Assembly: GCA_018398815.1 (NCBI GenBank)
Contig: CM031600.1
Span: 48,298,524 to 48,362,523 of the forward strand
Reading direction: 5' to 3'
Source: Conus ventricosus
Taxonomy: Eukaryota > Mollusca > Gastropoda > Neogastropoda > Conidae
Length of the DNA stretch: 64,000 bases
Below are positions 42,523-53,693 of the stretch, piece by piece; position 1 is the stretch's first letter, and each line of letters begins with the position of its first letter. The position numbers were made by a program, and so were the translations under genes. The notes under the pieces are model-generated. The model was not told where the DNA came from, searched no databases, and saw nothing but the letters and a program-made list of their open reading frames with translations.

Positions 42523-42605
42523 AGTTCTTAAGTCAAGTTCTTACTAAGTTCTTAAGTCAAGTCAGTCAAGTACTAGTCAAGTTCTTAAGTCAAGTTAGGT
42601 CAAGT
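42523..42605. repeat. TTCTTAAGTCAAG tandem repeat
   Basis: Several imperfect copies of about 13-26 bases built on AAGTTCTTAAGTCAAG. Confidence 0.8.
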
Positions 42606-42792
42606 CAGTTCTCCAATGACCTATGGCATATGAAAACTCGGGAGAAGCGTAAGTTCGCTTGTTATTATTAGAGTCTAAAAGATTTCTTATTAACAGCAGT
42701 TGTGTTTACTGGATGAAGAGTAGAGCGTAGATTAACATTTGTATGGTGAAATACTTTGTCTTGAAAGAGAGCCTGTTTGTAGTTATCGTGAG

Positions 42793-43807
42793 TCATATTT
42801 TTTTAACAACTTCTTTACTTATACCCTTGGCTTTCTTCATTACGGAAGTCTGGCTGGCAACGCTATACATCTTCGACCGCAGACCAACATATTCTTGTAT
42901 AATTACCCCCTTAAGTTCATCTTTAAATTTCCCAATCAATTTCTTGTTTACAGTCGAATGTAAAGGACTGTCTTTAGGATAGTTACATGTGTCGTACCAC
43001 CCATCAGCGCCCTTGGCTACTTCTAATTTCATGTCTTTGTAAAAATCTTCAGTTGGATGTCTAGAATAAAAGAGTCAGTGTCTGTGTATAGGACTTTTGC
43101 TTCCGGGTATAGTGGCTTAAAGTAGATATACAGAAATTCTAACATTAACAACTTTGACAGCTCTAACACAGTAAACCCAATAAACACTGGTTTGTCCAAC
43201 TTTACATACGGTTTCTTCATCATAATGCCATACAGGCTGCTATTAAATCGTCTAAAGTCTTGGTAATTAGGTTTAGAGACTAGTTTAACTGCTGTTTTTT
43301 TCTTTTGTGACTAATCTTACATCTTTACGTTTGTGTGGGTTCTCCATCGTCTTGCCAAAACAACTGTTGTTCATTAGTTTAAAAAAAGTCTTTTTCTGAA
43401 GCATCAGTGGATTTAGTTCTAAGATCAGTGTTCTTCATGATGTATGGTTTCATAAAGGGCTCTTGGTCAAAAGCAATTATTCTGTGAACAGCAGTAAGTT
43501 TTAATCCATGTCTTAAGTAAAACTGTAGCAGTCTGTAATGGCATACATACTTGCTCTTGTGACGCAAATTAGGCACAAGTTTTGGTGGTTCTGTGGGGGC
43601 CATTTTTAATTTTTCTGCGGCTAGGGGGTAATCGTTATGAAGATCATGCAATTCTTTTGGGTACAGCAAGTCTACTTCCAAGATTAGTCCTGTTGAATAA
43701 TCAGGTGTAAGATTTAACAGCATACTTAACACATTATTAACTTCATGAGGCCCCTTTACCATTCTAAAGTTTCTTAATGGCAGTGTCTGGCTCATGGCCC
43801 ACCACAT
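42793..43807 (-). pseudogene. Family-B DNA polymerase relic, Polinton type
   Basis: The minus strand shows, in order, a palm segment ending in [14 protein letters not shown] (43807-43379), then in another frame a [14 protein letters not shown] stretch (about 43340-43380; the N-S-x-F-G core of motif B), and YTDTDSFIL (about 43063-43091), the catalytic motif C with both Asp intact. The thumb-side part to 42793 includes GADGWYDTCNYPKDSPLH and EYVGLRSKMYSV. These are marks of protein-primed family-B polymerases of Polintons/adintoviruses, which copy the element DNA. The exonuclease and terminal-protein half is missing, as the gene is cut near 43810. Two or more frameshifts break the rest. A perfect palindrome lies about 130 bases beyond the cut. 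Confidence 0.75.
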
Positions 43808-43939
43808 TCAAATGCAGATATTTTTTTGTTGACTTCATCGCCCACGCACAATCAATAACAGCACTATAATGCACGCGCCACACGTTGGCAGTGTCTTTTA
43901 TTGATTGCAGAGTAACGCATTGTGTTGGCAAGTGTTATT

Positions 43940-43985
43940 GATTTCTGCCTTCCTTGTTCACGGGTGAACAAGGAAGGCAGAAATC
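43940..43985. repeat. Perfect 22-bp palindrome with 2-base centre
   Basis: Arms 43940-43961 and 43964-43985 are exact reverse complements around GG. It stands exactly between the truncated polymerase relic and the next LINE. It may be a hairpin end of the polymerase-bearing element, a fold-back left by end joining, or an assembly artefact. Confidence 0.85.
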
Positions 43986-45475
43986 TTCCTTGTGATCGGG
44001 TCGGGCGTGGCTTCTCTGGCTCCGGTGTTTTCCAGGCTGTTTCAGGAATCCTTGGACAGTGGCGTCATCCCCAAAATGTGGAAAGCATCAACTGTTGTCC
44101 CTGTCCCCAAGAAACCCAACCCCAAAGGCTTGAATGACTATCGACCTGTCGCTCTGACCTCCATCCCATTCAAGTGCTTGGAAAAGCTTGTTCTGCGTCG
44201 GCTCCTAGAGCAGACCCAAAGCCACCAGGATCCTCTACAATTCGCATACTCAGCGAACAGAAGTACAGAGGACGCGATTAAACACCCTTCTGCACTCGGT
44301 ATGCAAGCACCTGGAGAGGCCCAAGTCATATGTGAGAGTGCTTTTCCTTGACTTCTCAAGCGCTTTCAACACCATCCAGCCTCACCTGATGATGTCCAAG
44401 CTGATGCAAATGTCTGTGAACCCACGTCTCATCCAGTGGGTGTTCAGTTTCCTCACTGAAAGACTACAGCGGGTGAAGATTTCAAGTACTTGTGACATCT
44501 GGTCGTCTGAGTTAGAGACCAACACAGGAGCACCTCAGGGCTGCATACTTTCACCTGCGCTGTTCACACTGTACACCTCTGACTGCAGATGTGAAGAAAA
44601 AGGTGTCCTCCAGGTCAAATTCTCAGACGATACTTCTCTGTCTGGAATGATTGTTGATGGAGAGGAGGAATCCTACAGGGACTCAGTGAACAGGATGGTC
44701 ACCTGGTGTGACAACAACTACCTGTGCCTGAACGTCAGCAAAACGAAGGAGCTGATCGCCGACTTCAGGAGGAAGAAACCACTGCACACTCCCATCCAGA
44801 TCAAAGGCGAAGAGGTGGAGATTGTTGAACAATACAAGTACCTTGGCTCCATACTGGACAACAAGCTGGGCTGGGCAGAGAACACGGCTGCACTAGTGAA
44901 GAAAGGGCACCAGCGTCTTCACTTTTTGAAGAAGCTCAGGTCCTTCAAGTCAACCCAGCCATCCTGCATATGTTCTACACCAGCACTGTGCCATAACCTT
45001 CAACGGTCTGTGCTTCTTTGGCAGTCTGGGGGAGGGGGATGTCGGCAAGCTGACCAAGCTCACTCGCACAGCGAGGGATGTGATCGGGTCGGACGTGGCC
45101 GGCCTCCACGATCTCTACAAGACGAAAGTGCTGAGACGTTGTGCAGGCAATCCTCGGTGACCCATCACACCCCTTGCACAGTGAGCTGGACTCTCGGAGG
45201 TCGGTGAGGGACTCTGGCAGACTGCTGAGTGTCAGAGCACGGACAGACAGACTCTCCAACTCATTACTCCCCAGTGCCATCAGACTGTACAACAGGATCC
45301 GTCCATGCACATGATGAACAGCTGAATGTCGCTACTTTTATCTTTGCCGGTTCTTAAAACAATTTGTGTGCGTGCGCGCGCGTGCGTGCGTGCGTGTGCG
45401 TGTCCTGGTATATGGCTGCTGTGCTGTCGAAAATGAATTTTCCATCTCTTGGACAAATAAAATTGTTATCCTGTT
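43986..45475 (+). pseudogene. CR1/Rex1-like LINE, 5'-truncated ORF2 and 3' end
   Basis: Reverse transcriptase motifs occur in order: VFSRLFQESLDSGVIPKMWK and NDYRPVALTSIPFKCLEKLV (44020-44200), FLDFSSAFNTIQPH (44344-44385), GAPQGCILSPALFTLYTSDC (44526-44586), FSDDTSLSG with the catalytic Asp pair (44620-44646), and YKYLGSILD (44836-44862). Two frames are needed (44332 onward is open for 291 codons, with a shift near 44960). The endonuclease is absent, so it is a typical 5' truncation. The 3' part has GT repeats (45365-45405) and ends GGACAAATAAAATTGTTATC near 45470, a polyadenylation-type tail. No RNase H is seen. Sequence style (APQGC, FSDDT) fits CR1/Rex1-type elements. Confidence 0.8.
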
Positions 45476-46109
45476 ACACTCAGAGTAATCATTAACAAAC
45501 ATAATAAGCAAACAATAATCATTAAAGTAGTTTGTCTCCCTTTAATTATACATCAAAGTAATTGTCTCCCTTGAATTAATTCTCTATTTATAACTCTCTG
45601 AGAGAGAATCGATTATTAAAAGCTGTATATTTATATTTAATCTGCTAAAGCATTTAATACAGATATTGAACAAAGTAGTGACTAAGAGGTAATGTAAGAT
45701 ACAGTTGTTGTTTAGCTTTTGATTTGGGTTTTACACAAATGAAAAACTGCTAGACACCACAGAATTGTGAAAGCTTTCTGTGTGTTGGGTTTATATGTAA
45801 CTGTTAAAAACATAATATTGAGAATATGCCTGCAGTAGTTTTTATATACTTAGTTGGCATTTCCAAAAGTCTAAATTTGGCCTCTTCCCTGCCCTCAAGT
45901 GACTATTCCCATTTCGTGTTTGTATGTGTCTGGTTCACTGGCGTGGCTATAAACGCCCGTAAACCAAAAGTGGTCACTGGCGCGGCTATAAACGCCCGTA
46001 AACCCAGGAAGAGTCACTAAAAGGGGGTGAGGGGATTGTCCAAATTAGACAAATAGGGAGCAGGCAACTAAGTATAAGAAAAGACTAGGCCTACTATTGG
46101 AGGCATATT
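45476..46109. other. Spacer with a 39-bp tandem repeat
   Basis: A unit starting TCACTGGCGYGGCTATAAAC is repeated at 45935 and 45974, with the first five bases of a third at 46013. The rest shows no gene. Confidence 0.6.
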
Positions 46110-47200
46110 CTCAAAACTCTTCACATTTGGCCGTGTTATACGTGAAACTCTGGGTCAGACTTGGGCCTATGGCGCCATAGGGTCTCAAGTTAGAACCAGA
46201 GATGATCGGTAATGCGGCCAGATGCGATCTGTGTTTGCCACAATTCTCAGAATGTTCATGTGCTTTCAGACGTGCAGTTTTCAAGTGTTGGATTTGACTT
46301 TTAAAGTTCAGTTTTTGATCAAATGAAAAGTAACACCAACAAATTTGGCTTCTTTCACAGCTGGAATGATGGACGTGTCCAGACGAATTTCAGGATCACC
46401 AAAGAACAGATGAAACTTTGAAATGGATTGACTGTGTTTTGGTGTTTGAAAAGGAAAACCCGTTTTCCTCGGCCCACTGTTGAATCTTATTCACACAAAG
46501 CTAAAGTCGACGCTACGCTGTACGCTGGCGTAAGAGGCTCACTGTGTAAAGTGCGAAGTCATCAACAAACAGCGAGGACTCCGTCCCTGGTTTACTGATT
46601 TGACAATGTCATTAATTTTGATAGTGAAGAGAGCAGGAGAAAGAATGCTCCTTTGAGGTACACCCAACTCCTGCCCATGGATGTCAGACAGCGTGGTGCC
46701 AATACTGACTGCCGGTCATCCAGAAAGTAAATAAAGGCAGATGACCACGAAGACCAAGCTTATGAAGATCCATAAGGATTCCAGATTTCCAAGTGGTGTC
46801 GTACGCTTTTTCCAGATAAAAAAGATAGCACCCACATGCTGTTTATTGGTGTAGGCGTTGTGGATGGTGGTTTCCAGATGGACTAAATGGCCAACTGTCG
46901 AGTTGACTATCTTTTCCATTAGCTTACAGAAGCAGCTGATCAGAGCTTTTGGACGATAGTTTGATGGGCTGGTAAGGTCTTTTCCAGGCTTAGGAATTGG
47001 AATGATCAGGGCTTTTCGCCAGGAGGGCGGAAAGCATCCTGTGGTCCAGATATGGTTGTAGACTTATAGAAGGGTCTGGAGATAGCTTTCTGGAAATGTT
47101 TCAAAGCCTGATAATGAATATCATCCAGGCCAGGAGCAGAATCATTGCAGGTTTGCAGAGCTGATTTTAGTTCATCGATTCAACAGATAGATTATAGGGT
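46110..47200 (-). pseudogene. LINE copy B ORF2, reverse transcriptase remnant
   Basis: Frame-broken but collinear with copy C. It includes KALIIPIPKPGKDLTSPSNY-like sequence near 46980-47010, the CKLMEKIVNS helix (46900-46935) and the primer-binding part, and FVDDFAL-like and QQWAEENGFSFS-like strands near 46450-46560. It then decays to about 46110. Stops are numerous. Confidence 0.65.
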
Positions 47201-47529
47201 TCAGAGTTGTCTGATGTAGAATTGTATGAAGATTTTTCTCTGAGTTTTTTTAAAGGCTGCAGATTTTACTTGGAGATGATGTGTTCTGTTGAATGGTGGA
47301 GGTCAGCAGATTGGCAACAGCTTGTTTGTCAGTTACCAGAGCATCGGCAAGGTTCAAGTGATGAATTGACGGGTTGGTGTTCTTCTCTTTGATTTTCTTG
47401 ATGATGTTCCAGACTTTTTTCTTGGATGTTTTAGATGTCAGCCCAGAGTAGAAGTTTCTCCAAGACTGACGTTTACACTTTCTAAAAATAGAGACAGATT
47501 TAGCACGGAGATTTTGGTGGGCCCTCGCG

Positions 47530-48429
47530 TTAGGTATTGATGGCCTGCGACAGACAACACGTTGAGCCTATTGGCGTTGATTGTGAATCTGCTGGCACAC
47601 AGAATAAATCACGGAGTTTTCGGCATCTGAGGTTTGATTGAAGTAGTCGGAATGGTTGTTTTTGGCAGTTGATGATGATATTGGTAAAGGTTTCTGCAGG
47701 GTTAGGACTTTGCAGAACCTTATCTTTCACTAATTCTTTTTGTATATTCGTTGCAAAAAGACCCCAGTTGGTTTTCTTAAAGTTAAGGTGTTCTGGTAAT
47801 ACGATATTTTCTGTAGTTTTATGTCTCAAGACTTTTGAAAAATGGTCACTTCCATGCAGATCATCATGAACACTCCAATCAAAGTCCAAGACCAGTGAGG
47901 GATTGGATACGGACAAATCTATGCAAGAAAGAGTAGTATTTGAAGAATGAAGATATTATCGTAGAGAGCCATCATTCAGACAACACAGGTCAAGCTCAAG
48001 GAAGCCATCCTCCAGAAGAAGACCTCGGGGAGAGGAGTCTACACTGCCCCAAAGAGGAGAGTGACCGTTCACGCCCCCTAAAAGCAAGAAAGGTAGTGTG
48101 AGGGCTTCAATCAGGCTGACAGATAATGATGGAGGTATATACATGGAACAATCGGACACTGTTTTATGAAAAGAGATTCTGGCAGCTAAAGCTTGTAGAG
48201 AAGATTTAAGGTTGACAGGGCTGAATAACACCCGTAACTCCAAGTGCTGTAGGTTGGGCTGGTTTATAAAGTATGTTAAAACCTGAAAGAGAAAGGAATT
48301 TTCCTTGTGAATTTGCGTTTCTCGAGGAGCTACTACTGCTGGCTTTAAATCTCGGCAAAGAAGTTGAAGCTCCTCAAAATAGGAATGCAGACCTCGGATA
48401 TTCCATTGGAATATGGTTGTGTCCATCAT
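47530..48429 (-). pseudogene. LINE copy B ORF2, endonuclease domain
   Basis: The start is MMDTTIFQWNIRGLHS (48429). This is the first strand of an apurinic-type endonuclease with its catalytic Asn, followed by RETQIHKEN where ET holds the Glu. A LLLGGVNGHSPLWGS segment (about 48050-48095) corresponds to GDFNGHNPLWGS of copy C, with the catalytic Asp changed to Gly, so the enzyme is dead. The stretch SNPSLVLDFDWSVHDDLHGSDH (47910-47850) is the closing SDH part. A frameshift separates the two open pieces near 47930. Confidence 0.75.
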
Positions 48430-48593
48430 AAAGGTGATAAGGAGGTGGTAACTAAATCTTTGTATCTCTTCATCATCTCATTCTGAGGAAGCGTACTGAT
48501 TTCACTCCAAGATCCGATCTTCAAGATCCGAGAGAACTGCAAATCTGTTGGAGTTTTGTCCTGTTTTGTTTTCTCTCTCGATCCGATGAAATA

Positions 48594-49850
48594 TTAGGCC
48601 CTCTCTTTTGAACGGCGATTTTGCTTTTCCTCCAGAACCGCCAGCTCCCTTGATGACAGCTGTAGGGTGCCCTTTGGAGGATTTTGAGAGGGTGGCCTTG
48701 TCTGGAACCTCAATAATCTGTACGGCCTATAGGTCTTTTGCCCCCTGGAGGCCTGGGGCAGGAGTGGGCTTTGAAGATACAGCCGAAGGGAAGACTGCTG
48801 TGGTCCGTCACATACGGTGTAACTACCCGAGGCTACAGACTTTGTTCCTGATTGACTATCAGCAAATGAAGATTCAACCGTCTGCACGCCAATGCTGACC
48901 GTTGATGGCTTCCCTACTGCAGCTGCAAACGAGAGTCCAGCAGTTGATTGGCTCCTCGTTGCAATCTTTTTCGCCTCAAAGAACGGGATTCTCTGTTCTG
49001 TCTTGATACTTTGAATTTCTTTTTTCTTCATCCAGTTTGGGCAGGTCTTTGATGATGATGGGTGGTTGCCTCCACAGTTGGTACAGAGTGGTGGACTGTT
49101 GCACACACTTTGGTGGACTGGATGGCAGCAGGTGCCACACACCTCTTCTTCTGTGTACCGATTCCTCACATGGTCAAACCTTTGGCACTTGAAACAGCGC
49201 AGACAGGAAGGGATGCATAGCGACACCAGAACTCTCAAGTAGCCCACCTTGATCGACTCTGGAAGAGATGCAGAGCAAAAAGTCAAGAAGAGGGTGTCAG
49301 TTGGGACTCCGTCATGGCCCTGCACACAAGAACACGATGGACGTTGGTCACTCCTTGTGATGCCAGTTCTGCCTTGATCTCTGCCTCCGACACTCCTCTC
49401 AGGTCTCTGCATCTGATTACTCCCTTGGATGATTTGAGAGCCTTGTCTCCACGACAGCCTGATCGGTTTGATCGACCAAAGCAGTTGATTTTTATAACAT
49501 TTCTGAATGGAGCTTGGAAGAGCACTCAACCAGAAGTGATCCATTCCTCACTTTCTTGACGCTCTTTGGTTTTCCACTGAGACCATCGATTCTTTTCGCA
49601 ATCGCAAAAGGACTCAAGCCCGTTCCCTCAACAATCAGCCAGCTGGGCCAGAAGCCTGAAACCTTTCGTATCTCACATTCTGAGTCCGTATCCGTGTCCG
49701 TATCTGAATCTTGCCTGTGTCTTTTTATGATTTGGAGCCATGTTGTATTTATTTATATTCATCTCCCTCGATCCCCACCCGCCATCGAGTCCCAACAAGG
49801 AGGATGCCCATTTCATAGGGATATCCAGTATATCAGTATACCAGGATTTT
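48594..49850 (-). pseudogene. LINE copy B ORF1, zinc-knuckle nucleic-acid-binding protein
   Basis: The upstream part (near 49700) has an acidic DSDSDTDTDSE tract, followed by basic sequence. The open piece 49544-48594 contains CFKCQRFDHVRNRY and CGTCCHPVHQSVC, then CTNCGGNHPSSSKTC, three C2HC-type knuckles with regular spacing, and a proline/serine-rich tail. Such proteins coat LINE RNA. A frameshift near 49300 separates the earlier EAEIKAELASQGVTNVHRVL part, which is an RNA-recognition-like strand pair found at the same place in copy C. Confidence 0.75.
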
Positions 49851-49869
49851 GAAAAAGGTATACACAGGC

Positions 49870-50419
49870 CTGTAAGCCTCCCTTCAACGGAAGCTCCCAA
49901 ACCCGTTTGACCCAAGCTGCCGCCTTCTAGCCTCGGCTACGGCACGACCAGCCACTTGATCGAAGTGGGCCACTTCGACCACCTGTCTAGAGGCAGTCCA
50001 GGCCAAAGAGTGTGTTGACTTGATGCACCGCACATCAGCAGTCTCAACCTCCGGGATCTTATTCTTCCCATCACAGGACGCACTGCACGGCAAACACGGT
50101 GGGCCTCAAGATCACAGAGGAGAAGAGGACAGAAAAGAACCAAGTAAGAAAGGCAGAGGTAAGAAAAGGAAAAAAGGCGGGCTACTATTTGTCAGCGCCC
50201 TCACCCTTAAACTTCTGACATAGAAGACCCCTACCAGGGGCATCAATTCCTACCACGTAGTGCTTAGGCCAGTCAGCAACTTGGCTATACAGCCTGTGGA
50301 GCGTTAACAAGAACTAGCCATCAAGTCGGGTATTGATGTCCCCGTAAGCAAAGCCTAAGGGGATCATTGGACCACGCAAGCTCGCCGACCACGGCAAGGT
50401 TGCAACCCCTCGAGACGGG

Positions 50420-50455
<36 letters not shown>

Positions 50456-50620
50456 GAGAAGCGGGAATAGGATAGGGAGTGAGAGATGGGGACAAAACCA
50501 ATGTGTATGGTGTAGAAAACTTACTTGATTAGGCCTACACTGTATATCTCGCAATTAATGTGGGTATAAATGTATAACATTTGGCTTTTTTCACATTTGC
50601 ATATTAGACAATTACTGAAG

Positions 50621-50670
<50 letters not shown>

Positions 50671-51678
50671 AAAGAAAACTGTGTTAATTGTGTTGATTCC
50701 ACATTCTGTACGTTATACGACGGCAGTGTTACCAGATATTCGGACAAAGGAGATCATAAACTATATCAGCACATTCTTATCCGGGCATACAGCGAAAAAG
50801 TTTTCTCTCAGTCCGAGCTCTTAAGAAATCAAAGTTGAATAATTTTTTTAAACAGATAAACAGGAGACTAAATTCGAAAATTCCATTACAAACGAGATGC
50901 TGCAAATTGGAAAAGATAGGTAAGTTTTGCCTTCAAAGCGTGCATGAAGTGTAGGAGTTACTTCCCTTCCATTAAGAGCCAGTTTTCAAGTTCGAGGAGT
51001 CCGGTCTACCACAGCGTGGAAACGGGTTTCCCAGTCAGTTTACATTTCGCTACGTCTGCAAAAGTATGAGACATAGAGTGTAAATAATATTAAACTGAAT
51101 AATGAATTCATAAATGAGTGAATGCCGCAAAGATCAAATATATAATAAGGCTGGGTTGAGCTCTCATGGATCATCAAACGCCTGTCCGGCCTACGCTTTC
51201 ACTCAGCCCACACGCTGCGTCGATGTGGGCAAGGAGAGAAGGATCATCATAAACAATCGACGACTACACGTTCAGTTTCATCTTAATCTCATGATGTGCC
51301 CTCCCTCTTCTTCCCCGTCTTCAGCCCTCTTCCCTTCTCTCGCATCCCCACTTCGTATAATACACATGCTCAGGGCCCCTGGGGCTGCTGTGTAACTCAT
51401 TTATTTTGGGAAACCTTTGCAATTTCCCCTTTTTCTTTCACTCTCTCGGAAACGTTTTCGAAAATAACAAATCATCCTTTACTGTCTTCCATATTTTCCC
51501 TGTTGCGACTCATTGGTCAGCCTTTGATGCTAAAAAGGTTGGTCTTTTCCTCTCTTCTCTTTTCAGTCTACAACATGGCGGCTGTGCTATTGCACTCTAG
51601 CAACTAGGTACTGCGACTGTCCAGAGTGGACACTAGCTCCACCCTTGCAGTGTCTGGCCGTGTGATGGCGCGCGCGCG

Positions 51679-51680
<2 letters not shown>
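49870..51680. other. Stretch without supported genes
   Basis: It contains a GC-moderate part (49870-50400) with no protein match, a 32-base G run (50423-50454) and a CA array (50614-50668). The rest, 50670-51680, is mixed sequence with short open frames, including an ATGGCGGCTGTGC start near 51574 that closes after ten codons. Nothing is recognisable. Confidence 0.5.
50423..50454. repeat. Poly(G) run, 32 bases
   Basis: An uninterrupted G tract preceded by GACGGGGGA. It is the same kind as at 3544, 19540 and 38537. Confidence 0.9.
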
Positions 51681-51682
<2 letters not shown>

Positions 51683-51769
<87 letters not shown>

Positions 51770-51806
51770 GTGTGTGTGTGTGTGTGTGTGTTAGTGGTGT
51801 GTGTTA

Positions 51807-51856
<50 letters not shown>

Positions 51857-51891
51857 GTGTGTGTGTTTGTGCGTTAGTGTGTTAGTGTGTG

Positions 51892-51942
<51 letters not shown>

Positions 51943-51989
51943 TGTGTGTGTGGTGTGTTAGTGTGTTAGTGTGTGTGTGTGTTTGTGTG

Positions 51990-52050
<61 letters not shown>

Positions 52051-52063
52051 TGTGTGGTGAGTG

Positions 52064-52120
<57 letters not shown>

Positions 52121-52155
52121 TGTGCGTGTGTGTGTGTGTGCGTGTTTTGCATGTG

Positions 52156-52227
<72 letters not shown>

Positions 52228-52370
52228 GTGTGTGTGCGTGTGTGTGTGTGTGTGCGCGTGTGTGTGCATGCCATTGCGTGATTGTGTATGTTGTGTGTGC
52301 GCGCGCGCGTGTGCGTGTGTGTGTGTGTGTGTGTGTACGCGCGCGCACGCGCGCGCGCGTCTGCGTTTAT
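51683..52370. repeat. Very long TG/GA microsatellite array
   Basis: Nearly 690 bases of TG repeats hold a GA block at 51718-51767 and interruptions such as GTTAGTGTG and TTTGTGTG. The end turns into CG-rich alternating GCGCGCGC (52301-52360). All open frames here encode only Cys-Val or Thr-His repeats and are artefacts. Alternating purine-pyrimidine DNA of this length can form Z-DNA. Confidence 0.95.
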
Positions 52371-52509
52371 ATTATGCAGCATGTTCAGTCTTTTGATAAT
52401 CATTTTTGTTGTTTTTGTTAAATGGGATGAGACAGGTGGAATTACTGCCGCCCTTAGCATGGCCATCGAAGTTTTGTCTTCTCAGTTTTTTTTTTTTTTT
52501 TTGCTTTGT

Positions 52510-53330
52510 CCTTAAAGCTATTGGACACGGTTCATCATCAAGGTCTACGGATGGCTCTCGTGCTGTTAGAACATCGCCAGTCTCTAGTTTGCATGCGGAG
52601 GCTCATGAACCATCTTTAAGCCTCCGTCGTACTAAACTCAGTATGAATTATTATCTAAAGTTGAAGGCTTCCCCAGAGAACCCAGCCTGTTTGAAGCATC
52701 TACGTTGACCCCTCCTTTTGGCAAGAGAGTAAAGGACTATATTAAAGAGGCTAACATAAATTTAGTGGATGTTGATGACCTTAGTGTTGCCGGTGTTCCG
52801 CCATGGAAACTGGTAACTCCACAAATAGATTTTTCTCTCTCTGCTTATAAGAAAGAAACAACAAGTCCAGAGATTCATAAACATCTTTTTTTTTTTGAAA
52901 AGAAAGAGAAACATAAACATCAAACATTTCTCATACGGATGGTTCCAAACTGGAAGAGAAAGTTGCTGCAGCATCGACATCTGCCTCGGGCCATTCTCAT
53001 TCCTTACGTCTGAAAGACCATTCTCTATTTTTACTGCAGAATTAGAAGCGCTGTACTTGGCTTTAAAGACTGTGCAAAGTTCAACTCGAAAGTTTTGTTA
53101 TAGTCGTTGGTTCTCTCTCAGCTCTACAAGCTCTTAAATCAACTTGTGACCATCCTAAGTTAATATCCATTTTAGAACTTTTAACCGAACTCCCTGTAGA
53201 TAAAGAAGTTGTGTTTTGGTGGGCCCCTAGCCACTGTGGTATTACGGACAATGAGATAGCGGACAGACAAGCAAAGAAAGCGGTAAATGATCCTGTCAGG
53301 TTCAGTCCACTGGCTGGACGCTGAGGGTTT
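52510..53330 (+). pseudogene. I-superfamily LINE, copy D remnant (RT end and RNase H)
   Basis: It begins with a block matching the segment after the reverse transcriptase of copy C (DTVHHQGLR against DPIHHQGLR; ACRRLMNHL-type and PENPA words). It then has SIFTAELEALYLALKTVQ (about 53020-53075), holding the RNase H Glu, and WAPSHCGITDNEIADRQAKK (53221-53282), the closing RNase H helix with its Asp. Frameshifts near 52700, 52960 and 53100 break it. The 5' two-thirds are missing. It differs from copy C by many substitutions and is an older copy. Confidence 0.75.
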
Positions 53331-53593
53331 CTGGAAAGAAACCCGAGGTTTAGGTTTGGAACATGTAGTTGTTTCCATTTTTTCTTAAGACATTTTACAA
53401 CGAAACATGGAATTCGTAGCATTCCATTTCCAGTAATTCCTGCCTACAGTTGGGGAATCGTCTTTTTGAGATCAAAAGACAAGCCCATTATGCGCCATTT
53501 CCTCAACCACGTTGAAGACGATATCGCCGTAGCAATGCTGTCCAAGACGTATGGTGAAACGAAAGACTTCAGACTGATGGTTGAAGAGAAATG
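53331..53593 (+). other. Unassigned segment before gap
   Basis: A short frame (RSKDKPIMRHFLNHVEDDIA and on) is open into the N gap at 53594. I do not recognise it, and it may be coding or chance. Confidence 0.2.
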
Positions 53594-53693
53594 NNNNNNN
53601 NNNNNNNNNNNNNNNNNNNNNNNNNNNNNNNNNNNNNNNNNNNNNNNNNNNNNNNNNNNNNNNNNNNNNNNNNNNNNNNNNNNNNNNNNNNNN
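53594..53693. other. Assembly gap (100 N)
   Basis: Exactly 100 N, a scaffold gap of placeholder size. Confidence 1.

Larger units (their letters stand above)
46110..49860 (-). mobile_element. I-superfamily LINE, copy B (truncated, internally deleted)
   Basis: Reading down the minus strand: ORF1 with zinc knuckles (48594-49850), endonuclease (47530-48429), and reverse transcriptase (46110-47200). It aligns piece by piece with the fuller copy at 55930-61149 (for example ISCFCKLMEKIVNS against TSCVCKLMEKMVNA). In the reverse transcriptase the block between that helix and HLVHLETTIHNAYTNKQH is shorter than in copy C, so there is an internal deletion. The 3' end stops within the segment after the catalytic domain; RNase H is missing. 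Confidence 0.8.

Noticed and set aside
51854..52421. Long open frames of 100-186 codons on both strands
   Set aside because: They lie wholly in the TG/CA array and encode only two-residue repeats.
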